64,000 nucleotides of DNA. Origin: Kalaharituber pfeilii (taxonomy: Eukaryota > Ascomycota > Pezizomycetes > Pezizales > Pezizaceae). Below are positions 11,536 to 22,894 of this stretch, one piece after another. The first letter of the stretch is position 1. Each line of letters starts with the position of its first letter. Location: NCBI GenBank assembly GCA_015179045.1, contig WHUZ01000041.1:1-64000 (forward strand). Direction: 5' to 3'. The notes under the pieces were generated by a model. The model searched no databases and was not told where the DNA came from. It saw nothing but the letters and a program-made list of their open reading frames with translations. The position numbers were made by a program, and so were the translations under genes.

Positions 11536-11575
<40 letters not shown>
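11486..11575 (+). mobile_element. F1 tail-only retroposon (90 bp) inside a LINE
   Basis: 12-bp duplication CCTCTTCTCCGC (11474-11485, 11576-11587). The unit is the F1 hairpin with about 15 extra 5' nt and poly(A) of about 34. It is inserted in the zinc-knuckle region of the surrounding minus-strand LINE. Confidence 0.88.
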
Positions 11576-12133
11576 CCTCTTCTCCGCACTATGGGAACTC
11601 CGGGCTTTCTGCTTTGCCAATTGTGAATCGCCGCCCTCTTAATCCCTTGCCCCCTAGTATATCCACAAGTGTCGATACTCTTCACCCCAGTATTGTCAAC
11701 AGTCTGTAGCTAAGTTCCAGTCGGTTCCTCTCTGCGACGCTTCAGGTTCTGGACAGTTGTCTCATCCCCGACTCGGTGATTGTTTTGTCTTGGTATTAGA
11801 GGTGAACGCCTATCTTGGTGGCTCTGTCTGCCTCTGTGTTCCCCTTGACCCCTTTATGACTTTTCACCCACATTATCGCCATGTCTAGGTCACCTCTTGT
11901 GCCTCTTGCCTCCTACTTTTCCCTGACCAGTTGTGTCGCGCCTTCGTAGCTGGGTTCTCCATTGGCTATTTTCTGAAGCTTGGAGATGGCTATCTTAGAG
12001 TCGGTAACTATTAGTAGTTCTCCCTCCTGGTGTTCTATTGCTTCGCCCATGGCTATGAGCTCTGCGTCATTGACCGTGCTCTATGCACCCAAGTATAATG
12101 AGGTCGGACAGCCATTGCCATATATGCCTGATT

Positions 12134-12797
12134 TTTTTTGATTTTTTATCATTACTCACATGCCGCCTAGTAGGCTATCGTGAGGTTTAGGTACAAAATG
12201 AAAGAAAACTGATCGAAACTAAATACATGTGATGCCCGCGGAGCTAAGGTGGTGCGGTACAACCGTACAAGTCGGTTTTTTGGTACAAGTTTTTACTTTG
12301 GACTAATACTAACTTAGTGCTCATACGGGTGGAAAGAGATGTGCCGAGCCTGCCTATTTCCTTCCTCTGTCCGGCTCGTACACCTCCGTCCGCAACCATC
12401 TTCCCCCGAGTCTGACTTTCCCAACGTCCTTCTGTGTCTCCAAGTATAACACCGCCGAGCTTGTCTTCTTTCCTTCCTCCATCAGGGTGGTCTTCTTCCG
12501 CAGCCATCTGATGCCTCTGGTCTTGCCTATTTCCTTGTTAGATGTCTCCAACCATCTTCTGACTTTCCCCAGGTCTTTCCTCAAGGCAATGCCGTGAATG
12601 ACAATGCCGTGTTGTGTGGTGGAGCTGTCGGGGCTGGTCGAGGGTCGTGGGCTGGCTTTGGAACGTGGAGGTGATGTCTGGAGGCGGGGGCGGGGGCGAG
12701 GGGCGGGGATTGGTGTGGGTTCGGGGGTATTGGTCGGGGGTGGGGTTTGTGTAGTGGGGGCGGCATATGTGCCTGAGCCGGTAATGTTATTCATTTA
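12134..12797 (-). mobile_element. ORF1-only retroelement with F1 tail (copy 2)
   Basis: Minus-strand frame 12794-12354 (146 codons) starts with a Pro/Thr-rich N-terminus, followed by the conserved HGIALRKDLGKV...GIRWLRK...SSAVLYLE...VRLGGRWLR block and stops after EPDRGRK. The F1 hairpin lies at about 12155-12187 and poly(A) at about 12131-12150. It splits a LINE of the same orientation. Between ORF and tail there is a fragment (12256-12310) of the hAT-like MITE found at 8.0 kb. This copy has the longest uninterrupted ORF of the family here. Confidence 0.8.
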
Positions 12798-13832
12798 GCT
12801 CCTGTCTGTGTAGAAGGTATTTCAACCCTCATCTTCTGCATCTGCTATGGCCCTTTCCCATTCCTGCTTGTCGGTATCTGCCGGGAGGGTGGGTACTATA
12901 GCTAGTAGGAGAGGTGGTCTGTGGTTAGGGATCCTCTCAGATATCGGCTATCCTGAGTCTTTTCTCGTAAGTGTTCATTGGGCAAGCGTAGGGCACGTGC
13001 CTCTACTCTCTGCGTTCTCCTTCTATAAATGTCTGTATCGATTCCAGGTTTGTGAGTCCCTCTACTAGGTCTAGCCTCGTGCCCCATGAAGCACTGGTGA
13101 TCTTTTAGGCAACCCCGTACTACCATCTCTCGTTTTGGCATTGTTCGGGGCTCCTCTTTCATAATTTTGCCATGCCCAGCAGCCCCATGCGGCGATGGTA
13201 CATGTGGCGCTAGTATATATTTGGTGCTTCTTGTCTAGGGATAGGTAGGTTAATCTTGTCACTATATTCCAGGCGGCTTTGCCGAGTTGTATGCATTTCC
13301 TGTGGTGCTGTTGGTACTTCAATTCCCAATCTATTGTCAACCCTGTTAGGCTGTATGCTGGTCCTTTTATCCCCACGATTAGAGTCTCGGACTTGTTGGG
13401 GTCAATCTCGAATCCCTGAGTCGCCGCTTCGGAGGTGAGGGCTCTCCGATGGTCTCTTATGGCTTGCCGTAGTTTTGGGAGTGATGTGTGAGATATCACG
13501 CTGTGGAAGTCGTCCACGTAGGACCTGGTGTAAGAGGACAGATAGTATAGATCACTACCGCCTGTGAGAGACCGGGAGAGTGAGAGCTGGCGGAACGAAC
13601 GTACAACTGATAGTGCGAGCGGGTGCGAGAGAAGATTGCTTGATTGATTGATGATTACTAGCTAACGCTCCGTAACCATACAAATATATAACCCATACAT
13701 CCCATCACGTGCCACCGCATGCCAAGCTTCCCTCTCTTATGCGCACATCCTCATTATGTCAGCGTCCCCACACTGGTGAAGTTCCTTTGGTAAAGTGGTG
13801 CAGAAGGGCCCTCACCAACTACACCTGGCTGC

Positions 13833-13901
13833 CCTGCCATGGCGAACAGCTGCAAGCGGGGTCAAGTGATAAAAAAAAAAAAAAAAAAAAAAAAAACTAC
13901 A
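13833..13901 (+). mobile_element. F2 tail-only retroposon (69 bp)
   Basis: 14-bp duplication CTACAC(C/T)TGGCTGC (13819-13832, 13902-13915) with one transition between copies. It contains the F2 hairpin starting CCTGCCATGG and poly(A) of about 26. It sits in the zinc-knuckle region of the F2 LINE. Confidence 0.88.
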
Positions 13902-14042
13902 CTACACTTGGCTGCGGATTGGGAAAGGCGGAGCCATGTGGAGGAGGAAAATGAGTGGAGAGGAGTCGCGGTGCTCTTGTGGAGCAGCTTGGAGGGCAGG
14001 ACATGTGGTGTTCGACTGTAGTGAGTTGGTCACCTGGTAGTG

Positions 14043-14048
<6 letters not shown>

Positions 14049-14088
<40 letters not shown>

Positions 14089-16827
14089 CATTACTCGCGT
14101 GCCGCCCTGAGGGCTATGGCGAGATTAGTTACATGAGATTAGATACATATGAAGGTAGAAGAAAAGGAATGAGAAAAAATTCTGTGTGTCTCCTATGCCC
14201 CTACCCACTCCAAGATGTCTCTTAGTGAGTCTATGTCCTTCTAATAAACCCTCGCCATAGCCCATAGGGCGGCATGCGAGTATTGATATAAAAAAAAAAA
14301 AAAAAAAAAAAAAGAGTCTATGTCCTTGCTCTTCGGAGGGGTGACCAAGTCTTGCGTGCCCCCTGGCCACTTTCGTTTCCATGTCCTGCACCTAGTGAGC
14401 ACAGGTTCGGTGGTCTCCTCCTCCCCACACCACCGACATTCTGGGCTGTCTGCTTTCCCGATTTTGTACTGCCATTCCGTACTGACTTGCCGCCCAGTAT
14501 CCCTGTTAGTGTGGCTATGTGTCGACTTCCGAGTCTTATCAAGGGACGGTAGCTGAGCCCTAGCCGGTTTCTCTCTGTGGCGCGCTGATGTCTCGAGGTT
14601 TGTCGTATCCCATCTTCCGTTATGGTTTCATCTTGGTAGGGGAGGCATGTGCCGATTTTCGCAGCTGTGTCTGCCTCGGTGTTTCCTTTGACTCCTATAT
14701 GGGACTTGACCCACGTCACTGCAACATCCCAGTCGCCTTGGTCTGTTCTGGCTTTCCAGGCGTCTCTGACCAGTTTTGCTGGTCCTTTGTGGGTGGGCTC
14801 TCCTCGGGCGATCTTTAGGAGCTTGGATATTGCTACCTTAGAGTCGGTTACGATTAGCAGTTCTCCGGCTTGATTGCGTAATGCTTCACTTATGGCAATG
14901 AGTTCTGTGTCATTGATGGTGGTCTGTTCTCCTAGGTATGTGGAGGTGGAGGTGTCTTTTGTGTAGATGCCTAGGCCTGTCTTGTGGTCTATCCTACTCC
15001 CATCAGTGTAGATAGAGTTCCACCCCTTATCCTCGGCATTAGCTATGGCGTTCTCGAACTCGAGCTTGTCCGAGTCCGCAGGTAGCGCTAGTAGGATGGC
15101 TAGTAGTAGGGGGTCGTTGTGTGAAAGAGACCCCCGTAGGTATCTGCACTCATCATCCCTGTTTTGGATTGTCTCATCGTGGAACCATAGAGCCCTGGCT
15201 TCTACCCTCTAGCGTTCTCCTTCTAGGAATGTTTGGACCAATTCTAGGTTGGCTAGTCCTTCGACTAAGTCTCTCCTGGTGTCCCACGGGGCTGCGGTAA
15301 TCTTCTATGCCACTGTGTATTGCCATTTTTCTAGGTCTTTGATTTTGGCTGCCGGTGGGGACTGTCGTGAGTGGTCCTGCCATGCCCAGCATCCCCATGC
15401 GGCGATTGTGCGTGCAATGCTTGTGTATATCTGTCCTTTCTTACCCGGTACGAGGCGGGTTAGTCTCGACGCCACTCCCCATGCTGCATTCCGAGGAGTA
15501 GTCTCTTCTTGTGGTGTCGGGTGAATTTTAGCTCCCAATCCACAGTCAATCCAGTTAGCCTGTAGTCGGGGCCTTTTACCCCGAATAACAGTGTCTCGGA
15601 CTTGTTTGGATCAATTTCGAATCCATGCTCTGCTGCTGTTTCGGTGATTTTTGCCCTGTGTATCTTTATGGCTTGTCGGAGTTTTGGGAGTGATGGATGT
15701 GAGATTACGCTATGGAAATCGTCGACATATGACCTGGTAAAGTTGTGTTGGTCTATTTTCTCTGCCACCGGTGCCACGCCTATCAGGAATAGTACCAGGG
15801 ATAGTGGGGATCCTTGCGGTGTGCCATCTGTCATCCTCCCTGTCGCTCACGCCATAGTGGAGTCTACCCCGTCACCTCCCGGGGTGAGTCTTGGTCTCGT
15901 TTCTGACTCTTAAGACTGAGACGGCCTTATATACCCCTTTCAGGGCCACTATGTGGATTGCGCCTTTGCACCTTAAGCCCCTTCGCTAAGTTTCCGCTCC
16001 CTTCAGAACCAACTGCCGATAACTACACCCGCCGAGTTGCAGGCCATGCCCTCACCTATGCCAATGGCATTTTGACCCTTAGGCCCCCCACAGGACTCGA
16101 AGCACAGGTTTAATATTTCATGACTAGTAGTTCTGTAGCATAGTTGTGAGTGGTGATCCCGAAGCTTTGAGCATTGAAACCGCTGGGACCGACACCGGCT
16201 TTAGAACCATCCTGTCGAGCCCTCTAAGCCCCTACAGCTTAGAGACTGCCACCCAGAAGTTGTCAGGCTTCCTTCCGGCTACCAAGGCTAATCCACTGCT
16301 AGATCAAATTTGTAGCTTTCCAGGCCCTCGACAATGTTCTGTCTGCAGTTGTGACTAGCATGGCCCACAGCGTCTCGCCAGGTATCCTAATCCTGAAAGT
16401 AGTCCTCTTGGATAGAGGTACACATACTCTCAGTGACCAGTCCTCTACCCAACTAACCAATGGGTCTGCGGGAGAGCTCCAGCTATGCAAAGTCGGTGCT
16501 GCACATTCCGGACATCAGAATAATAGTACTACACATTCTGGTGAGTCCCAGCTATGCAAATCCATTCTGCCCTGGCTATGCACACCCAATCCTGCACATT
16601 CCGGTCACTCAACCTAGCCACTCCTGTGATTGCCCACGAGGGGTGACCTGTCTCTCACGCTAGCACTTGCACATTTGGGCCAGTTCGTTAACCTGGTAAC
16701 AGAGAGTCGGTTGGTTTTAGGAGGTATGTCCACGAAGGTTACTCCCTCTTCCCTTGGTTTGATTGCTCCCACCAGGGCTCCTTCGTGGGTGGCGGGCTCC
16801 GGCTTTGCCGGCCGCACCCGCCACCGC
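14049..16827 (-). mobile_element. F1-family LINE, 2.78 kb, minus strand, degenerate
   Basis: 10-bp duplication AGTGCTGGGA (14039-14048, 16828-16837). Reading right to left: an unclear 5' part (16.8-15.9 kb); RT with TDGTPQGSPLSLVLF (about 15834-15790) and YVDDFHSVIS (about 15735-15705); RNase H terminal motif VKSHIGVKGNTEADTAAK (about 14715-14660); post-RNase H region and zinc knuckle (about 14450-14390); F1 hairpin (about 14095-14125); poly(A) of about 35. Frames are broken throughout. Upstream RT motifs and an endonuclease were not recognised, so it is truncated or rearranged. A tail-only F1 copy is nested at 14241-14313. Confidence 0.82.
14241..14313 (+). mobile_element. F1 tail-only retroposon nested in F1 LINE (73 bp)
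   Basis: 14-bp duplication GAGTCTATGTCCTT (14227-14240, 14314-14327). F1 hairpin plus poly(A), in opposite orientation to the host LINE. Confidence 0.9.
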
Positions 16828-17152
16828 AGTGCTGGGAGGACTTAGAGCAGAAAGGGTGGAAGCAGGAGGGGATAGAGGGCAGCCCAGTCGAGGTATGGTT
16901 CGCCAGCCTCGATCTGGGCTAACTGAAGGGCCGGAGGGTACGTTGTGTACCAAGCGTGTACGTAGTGTAAGGTAGCTGCTTTAACCTGACCCGGGTATAT
17001 GGGTCCCTGCCATAGGCTGGTAGCATGTATGCGGGGTTACGTGACTCAAAAAAAAAAAGAAAAAAAAAGCAGTCAGATACACCAAGGTTTTTCCCTCTTT
17101 TTTGTCTTGAGATATCTTGAATTTAATCACCACTCTGTTATCCCTATTACAT

Positions 17153-17215
17153 GCCCTGCCATGGCGAACAGCTGCAAGCGGGGTAACGTGACAAAAAAAA
17201 AAAAAAAAAAAATCG
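17153..17215 (+). mobile_element. F2 tail-only retroposon (63 bp)
   Basis: 9-bp duplication CTATTACAT (17144-17152, 17216-17224). Starts GCCCTGCCATGG and ends in poly(A) of about 20. Confidence 0.87.
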
Positions 17216-17233
17216 CTATTACATAAGGCAGTA

Positions 17234-17419
17234 CAGAGGCCACCCCCAGTATTTCACTATAGCAAGTAGACTTTACCTGTAGCTGAAATAATTAGTCCTG
17301 ATAAGCTCCTCACTTTCACTACAGCGCTTCTTTTCACTATAGCCAGAACGACCTCACCCATTCCGTCACGATCGCTAGGATTTCACTATCAAGAGTTTCA
17401 CTAAAGCCAGGGCCACCTG
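17234..17419. mobile_element. possible short pogo-like MITE
   Basis: TA-flanked (17232-17233, 17420-17421) 186-bp segment with poorly matched ends beginning CAG and several internal TTTCACTATAGC repeats like those in the pogo-like elements at 21-22 kb. The weak TIR match makes this tentative. Confidence 0.35.
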
Positions 17420-17878
17420 TACATCACTACGCAACCTAGTTTCGAAAAAATTAACATTACTACTTGCTAACGCTCGCAACACATGAAATATCGGGAACTT
17501 CACAAAAGTAATCACATGAGTGAAGTGAGGTCCAAGACGGATATCACAAGAAAATGGAGAGAACTATCCACCCATAAAACAAGGACCTAAGGGCGCCAAT
17601 TACTAAGAACAATATGCAACATTTAATGAAAGAGGATAAAGCGGTGCAGTACTGCATCAGCATCCCTGCCAATGTTAATGGACAGGAAGACGTATATATT
17701 TCCAGCTTTATGTCATGTACAGCATGCTCTAAAATGTGGTGTAAGTGACTCCCTGAGATTCATCTCTCAAACAGTTCTCCTCTGCGGTCTTCGAGTTCAC
17801 CTTTATCTCGTGTCTTCTTGTAGGAACTGTTGGCTGACGCGGTCATGAACCAGGTAGGGTACAATCGTGCTCTGACGA
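17420..17878. other. intergenic, 3' flank of receptor gene
   Basis: AT-rich; no gene or repeat boundary identified. Presumably holds the 3' UTR and poly(A) site of the minus-strand receptor gene. Confidence 0.4.
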
Positions 17879-20597
17879 TTAAAAGCCGGTATTGGAATGC
17901 TTAGTTCTACTATAGCTATCAGCTACTGGTGTGGGAACAGAAATTGGGATGTACTCACATCCTTGTTGCCGTCCATCGGGTAATATTGACATTTCGGTGA
18001 AGTTCTTTCGGTTGCCTCGATGCTGCCCTACTTCGACATTTGCTTGGGGTAGGCTCCATGTGTTGTGCATATGCGTGATAGCTGCTCCCGGAGACAGGGG
18101 CGCCATCACTGGGCCTGTGGTTCCCAAAGCACTAGACTGCCTCCCATCATCAGCAGGTGTTGGATGGTGGAGTAGTTTAGACCCCGCCGCGCAACTGTCC
18201 GCAAGCCATGCCGGGTTTGAGGGAAGATCTTGCGATGCTGTTGATGTCATAATGGAACTTCCTGGCCAACTATCTATCTCGGACTTGCAGCTACTGACAG
18301 TTGAGGGCCATCGCGGGCCGCGATGATATGGTTCAATTGCGCCCGTAGGTATGTCAGCATTGCTGTGTCCGGTAATGTCAACTTCGCACGACTTTAAACG
18401 CAGATTTCCTGGGCTCTCAAGCTCCGATGTGGGTGTAGTCAGAGCTACTTTTTCTGTCGCGAGCTGTAGAGCCATCCTTAAATTACTTGAGCTAGAAACA
18501 ATGCATTCGTCCCTCTCTTTAACAACTTCAAGAGGGTTTTCCGTACTCCAACGGCGAACGGAAGTCAGACTTTGAGCCCCATGCCGAGGGATGAATTGAC
18601 GCAGATCACTTGTACATTCATGCCTTTGTAGAATTCCAACTACTCCTTTGCTGTCTCTGCTAACGGCAGACGGAATGCTGCCAGTGCTTCCTCGCCGTAG
18701 CCGTTCTGCCGTTTCTGTATTCTTACCGGCTGAAATGCATTTATCTGCGATCGTTGTTGCAGTTGCAAGATTTGCAGGATTGTTCCTCGCCATACTTGAA
18801 CGATAGTATCCTGACAGGAGTCCACGAAAAACCCCGAGCGTCGTGCTACTCTTTCGTCTCTTTTCGGGAGGATCTACGAGGCGTCCAACCTCCAAGTCGT
18901 GGTCCTGGCTGTCACTTATGGAATATCCAATTTCACTCTCATCCACATCAAGGTGTCGCTTCTTGAAGTCCTCTTCAGATGCGGGGTCCATTGTAGTAAG
19001 GCCCTCTATGGTAGGCATCAAGGAAGAGACGTCATTGAGACGAATTGGGCGTTGGTGGACTGCACGCTGCGCCGGTTGGCGTTGGGCAACAGTAACCTTC
19101 TTCTGTGTGAACCTTCGAAGGAGGGGGCGCAAAGTAGGGATGCAGAAGCACACGATGGAAATGGTGACTTCCATTTGCCCGCAGATTACCACGAGGTGCG
19201 TTCCATCTGTAGAGAGATTTAGTGTTTAGCATGTTGAAGGTACACCGAGCACTATAACAACAGAGATCTTAGGGGCGGGTAGTACATGTGAAGTCAAAAT
19301 TGCCCTGTATTTGGGGCAAGAAGCAAATACGCGCAACAGCGAAGGCGCATGCCCTATGTGATGAGTTAGGGTATTGCAACAAACTGTGTGCAGGGAACTC
19401 ATGCGACATACAATCCACCCATACAAATCAGAAGCATGGCGACGGCCTGCGTAACTCTCCCAACACGGTTGACCATTTCAGGCTTCGAACGCAGCCCCCA
19501 CACGGCCTTCAATGGTAAGAGCAACACCACAATGTCACCAAAGAGATTCAACGCTGCCGTGAGAAAGAACAGCTTCTGAACATTGATGCAGTTACCAACG
19601 TCACCTCCAGATTTCAACTGTGCTTCTGGGGTTGAGGCCACCCTCATGCGGAGATCCCAAGCGGCATCCACAGGCCTGCATTGAAAAAAGTAGAGGAAGA
19701 TCATCGTCAACGTGCAAGCTCCAGAGTAGGCGAAAACAAGGAAAATCATGGCGCGTTGCCGATTAGTACGGGGGAGAAGCCGCAAGTAGAACAAGCACAA
19801 GCAAAGCCTTGTGAAGAAGAGAGTGACAGCGTGAAGGACTTGGTGCGCGAAAGCCAACTGGAAGGGCAGGTAACGTCATAGTCAGTATGGTGCGGTTGCA
19901 AGAACTGATAATTATGAAATGAACCAAGATTCCGTGCTTACATACTTTATAAGCCTCAAGAACCTGAAGGGGCATGAGGTCATAGACATGAACCCCAAGA
20001 CCACCAACTTTAACAACTGTGGATAGCTCACAATATTAGTTTCAGTCTACTGTTGGTTATTCCGGTTACACCGTTGAGAATGTCCCTGCCGTAGGCTAGT
20101 AGCCTGTGGGCACGGTTAAATGACTCAAACGAGATAAAAAATGTTGAGAATGCTAAATGTGACCATGGTTTCAGACATGAAATTTACGTCTTTGAACTTA
20201 CATAAGCATTGCAAAACAGTGAAACCCACAGCAAAGAGCTATTTCACAAGTGATTAACTTCCGGTTCATTGACCTGTTGCGGTGATGGGTAACTCACCGT
20301 AGCTACAATCAATGAATAGTCTTCTGCCTCCCATGAACCATGGCCAACCATAATGGACCTGGCAGTAATCCGTAGAATCACAAGCATGAGTGCAATGCTC
20401 ATAGATATGACACTAGTGTACAGAACAGCCATTCCATGATCAGGGGGAACATAATTAGGGTTAGTACGTGCTGGATGTATGAAACCGATTGGAAGAAAAT
20501 TGAGCAGGTCTCGGTAATCGTCCTGCAGCCAGGCACCCATGAGTTCCGTAACCCGAGTCGAATCGCGCAAGGCGCTTTCGGAAATGCTGGTGTCCAT
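17879..20597 (-). CDS. PTH11-like seven-helix membrane receptor (fungal rhodopsin-domain family)
   Basis: Six exons, minus strand, phases agreeing: 20597-20298, 20238-20202 (37 nt), 20016-19946, 19857-19412, 19353-19286, 19206-17879; about 749 aa. Introns have GTGAGT, GTAAGT, GTATGT, GTATGT and GTACTA donors. Seven hydrophobic segments: TM1 before ILRITARS; WEAEDYSLIVATLFAVGF (TM2, completed by the 37-nt exon); KVGGLGVHVYDL loop; FFTRLCLCLFYLRLL (TM3); a FFQCRPVDAAWD loop; NLFGDIVVLLLPLKAVWGL (TM5); TM6 split by intron 4; VVICGQMEVTISIVCFCIPTLRPLL (TM7). This order matches the fungal Rhodopsin/PTH11-like family, implicated in surface sensing in some plant pathogens. The ligand is unknown. The long Ser/Thr/Pro-rich cytoplasmic tail (about 400 residues) is typical. 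Intron 2 carries an F2 retroposon. Confidence 0.88.
20083..20142 (+). mobile_element. F2 tail-only retroposon in an intron (60 bp)
   Basis: 10-bp duplication GTTGAGAATG (20073-20082, 20143-20152) around a diverged F2 unit starting TCCCTGCCGTAGG. It lies antisense in intron 2 (20201-20017) of the PTH11-like gene and lengthens it from about 115 to 185 nt. Confidence 0.85.
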
Positions 20598-21139
20598 CCC
20601 GGTTCGCTAGCTTATTCAATCGCAACCGCAGCGCTACCACTACCGAACTGGAATCCTGTAAGCTTATGAGGTTCGTTTTCAGTTGAAGAAAAATCTGTTT
20701 GCCACGTTGCAACATATAACTCACGGCGGTATCGCAGTTGGGTATATTAATGCTCTTACCGTTCTATATAAATATATATAGGTCTCCACGCGCACTCGGT
20801 AACAAGAAAAAACAAAGAATAGTGATGCAATCGTCCATGGCAATGGGCAGCAGAGCAATGATATATGAGTTTTTTTTCTTTTTTTTTTTAATATCATTAC
20901 TCGCATGCGGCCCTATGGGCTACGGCGAGATTAGGTACAAAGAGGCTAAAGAGATACGAAAAAGAAGAAAAGAAATAAAGAGAAATCCCCGTCGCTGTCC
21001 CCTTAAATTATGTGTCCCTTGCCCATGCCAGCATGTTCACCAAGGGGTCCCCCTCCTGTTCCTTCGCTTCCGGGGGTTCTTTTGCCCCTGCTTGGCCCCC
21101 TGGCCATTTTCTTGTCCATACCCGCATCTCTCCCAGATA

Positions 21140-22644
21140 CAGTCAGACCCTGCTATAATGAACACGTAAAATTTGGCCTTTTGTTTTCACTATCGCAAGA
21201 TCTTGGTATAGAAAATTGTGCCACATTAGTCATATAGTCTTGGCAGCTGAGTTCCTGACTAATTAAGACTTACTAGTAAAGGAAATAGCCACATTAAAAA
21301 ATCAATTCAAATGGGACAGTGGTGGTAGTGATGAGTAGGAATGGAAATAGAAATGTAAGAAGCAGTGATAGTGAGAGAAAAATATGAAATAAAAGTAAAT
21401 TAATTGTAGATTGAGATCGGTCACCCGTGGCCTAACAGTCAAGATGTCTACTAGTAAGCGGCGACAATCGTACCAGCAACATACAGACACTCACACCTTC
21501 GTTTAAACCAAGCTCTAGTGCCCAGCGACATAGTTGCTGTTGTCTGGGCTGCTCAAGAATTACTGGTGCGCAGGAGGCAAGACAGCAGCATGGGTGTTTC
21601 TATGGATTCCATTAGCCTCCTTTCATTATAGCAAGAACAATTTGTATGGAGATAAAAATAACTTCTCTAGATTTTGTCATTACACTACAGTCTACCCTTG
21701 CTATACGGGATCGCTAAAATCCGGCAATTTTCGTCCGGTATAGCAAGGTTCCGGTATAGAATAAAATTCTTGGCAGACAGGGTGGTGATAAAATTTCGCA
21801 AATCTAAATAATTTCTGAAATAGGAAGTAAATGAAGTAAACATCAACTTGTTTACATATCCGGCCTAATACATCACTATGTGTTGCTCACAATATCTAGA
21901 AAATATCGGGCCTTAAGTGTGCTTTACATGCATCAAATATGTAAATGTTGACTAGAACCAAAGTATGCTAAAGAAAAGTTAAGTGAGTTTGGTAACATTT
22001 TTGAGATACGTTGGTAAGATTACTATACTTCTACTTAACTGTGATATCCTAAGTATCTAACCTATTATTTAGGGCTGATTAGTAGGTGTATCTGCTTTGT
22101 CAGATATCTTGAAACAAAGTGGTAAGTGCTTAACAATTAATCTTAGAAATATAGTACATCGAAAAAGAAGCAACGAAGGGCCCAGTTTCCATTACTTAAA
22201 CAACATTGTAGCAAGTGATGGTAGAAGCGGTAGCAGCGGCAGTAGCAGAAGCAGTGGCAGCAGTGGTAGCAGCAGTGATGGCAGCCAAGTGTGAAGTGGG
22301 GTAGTTTAAGATGTATTAGTATTAGAGTATCCGGTATAGCAAATATTATTTGTATGGAGACAGGGGGGCACTTGTCTGGAGGTTTCTGTCCGACGAGTGT
22401 CCGTTCCGAAATTGTTAGGGCGTCCGGTATAGCAAGGGCGATTTGTATGAGGAACGGATGTCGCAGGCGGAGGCCATCCGGTATAACAAGGTTTCCGGTA
22501 TAGCGAGGTCCGGTATAGCAATGGGTAGACTGTATTTGGTGTGATTTCATTATAGCACGGTCAAATTGCGTGGGGATGGAAATCCGAGAGCGTGGTGTGT
22601 TCATTATAGCAAGGTTCTCACTATAGCGAGGTTCATTATAGCAA
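21140..22644. mobile_element. pogo-like TA-target element containing a second nested one
   Basis: Outer ends are CAGTCAGACC(C/T)TGCTATAATG and its inverted repeat (...AAGGTCTGACTG at 22644). TA precedes the left end, while the right flank is CG, so the right duplication is lost or mutated. No transposase is visible. Subterminal TTCATTATAGCAAGG-type units recur near the right end. Confidence 0.7.
21688..22532. mobile_element. pogo-like MITE (845 bp) nested in the outer element
   Basis: TA duplications (21686-21687, 22533-22534) and inverted ends CAGTCTACCC(T/A)TTGCTATAC. Units of CCGGTATAGCAAGG repeat near both ends. A GNN-type repeat (GGTAGCAGCGGCAGTAGCAG-like) lies at 22215-22285. No transposase. 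Confidence 0.8.
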
Positions 22645-22894
22645 GGTCTGACTGCGTGTGACGCTGCCTCCTCCTCTTCCCCGCACAATCGGCATTCCGG
22701 ACTTTCCGCCTTTCCTATCTCCAGCTTCCAGGCGTTAAGCCCTTTGCTACCCGATGATATATGGCTACAGACTTGCTACAAACTTGCAATACAAAGAGCT
22801 GAGAGCTGAAAGCCCTGGCGGAGCGGTCTGTCTAAGTTTACTGAAGGAGGAAACGGAGCTAACAAACCGCAGAACCTTAAGCTGAAAATGATTA

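Larger units (their letters stand above)
11409..13530 (-). pseudogene. F1-family LINE ORF2 fragment, interrupted
   Basis: Minus-strand order from right to left: reverse transcriptase C-terminal part with the catalytic YVDD-type box (about 13525-13505, seen as MDDFHSVIS) and downstream thumb region; a gap filled by an ORF1-only element; then RNase H end (VKSHKGVKGNTEAD-like, about 11875-11820) and zinc-knuckle region down to 11409. Alignment by eye to the LINE at 14.0-15.9 kb shows that 11409-12133 and 12798-13530 are one element split by insertion. The 3' tail is missing on the left, where a plus-strand LINE abuts. Confidence 0.72.
13740..17074 (+). pseudogene. F2-family LINE ORF2 3' end, split by an F1 LINE
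   Basis: Plus-strand segments 13740-14048 and 16828-17074 join into one element once the nested insertions are removed. The left part reads KWCRRALTNYTWLRIGK... then RCSCGAAWRAGHVVFDC, a Cys/His knuckle of the type that ends fungal LINE ORF2 proteins. The right part continues past the break to a 3' UTR ending in CCCTGCCATAGG...GCGGGGTTACGTGA and poly(A), the F2 tail. This links F2 tail units to a LINE different from the F1 LINE. It contains stops. Confidence 0.65.
20868..22753 (-). mobile_element. F1-family LINE 3' fragment interrupted by pogo-like elements
   Basis: 10-bp duplication ATGATATATG (20858-20867, 22754-22763). Poly(A), F1 hairpin and 3' UTR occupy 20868-21139. The zinc-knuckle region resumes at 22645. 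The join across 21140-22644 matches uninterrupted LINE copies (compare 58010-58080). Hence the LINE inserted first and the DNA element later. Confidence 0.78.

Noticed and set aside
16299..16490. Possible protein domain in the 5' part of the F1 LINE
   Set aside because: Frame is short, surrounded by stops, and no RT or endonuclease motif could be recognised.
20027..20297. Two-exon join from 20298 directly to 20026 in the receptor gene
   Set aside because: A model with the 37-nt exon 20238-20202 has better donors and restores a full TM2; the direct join leaves TM2 too short.
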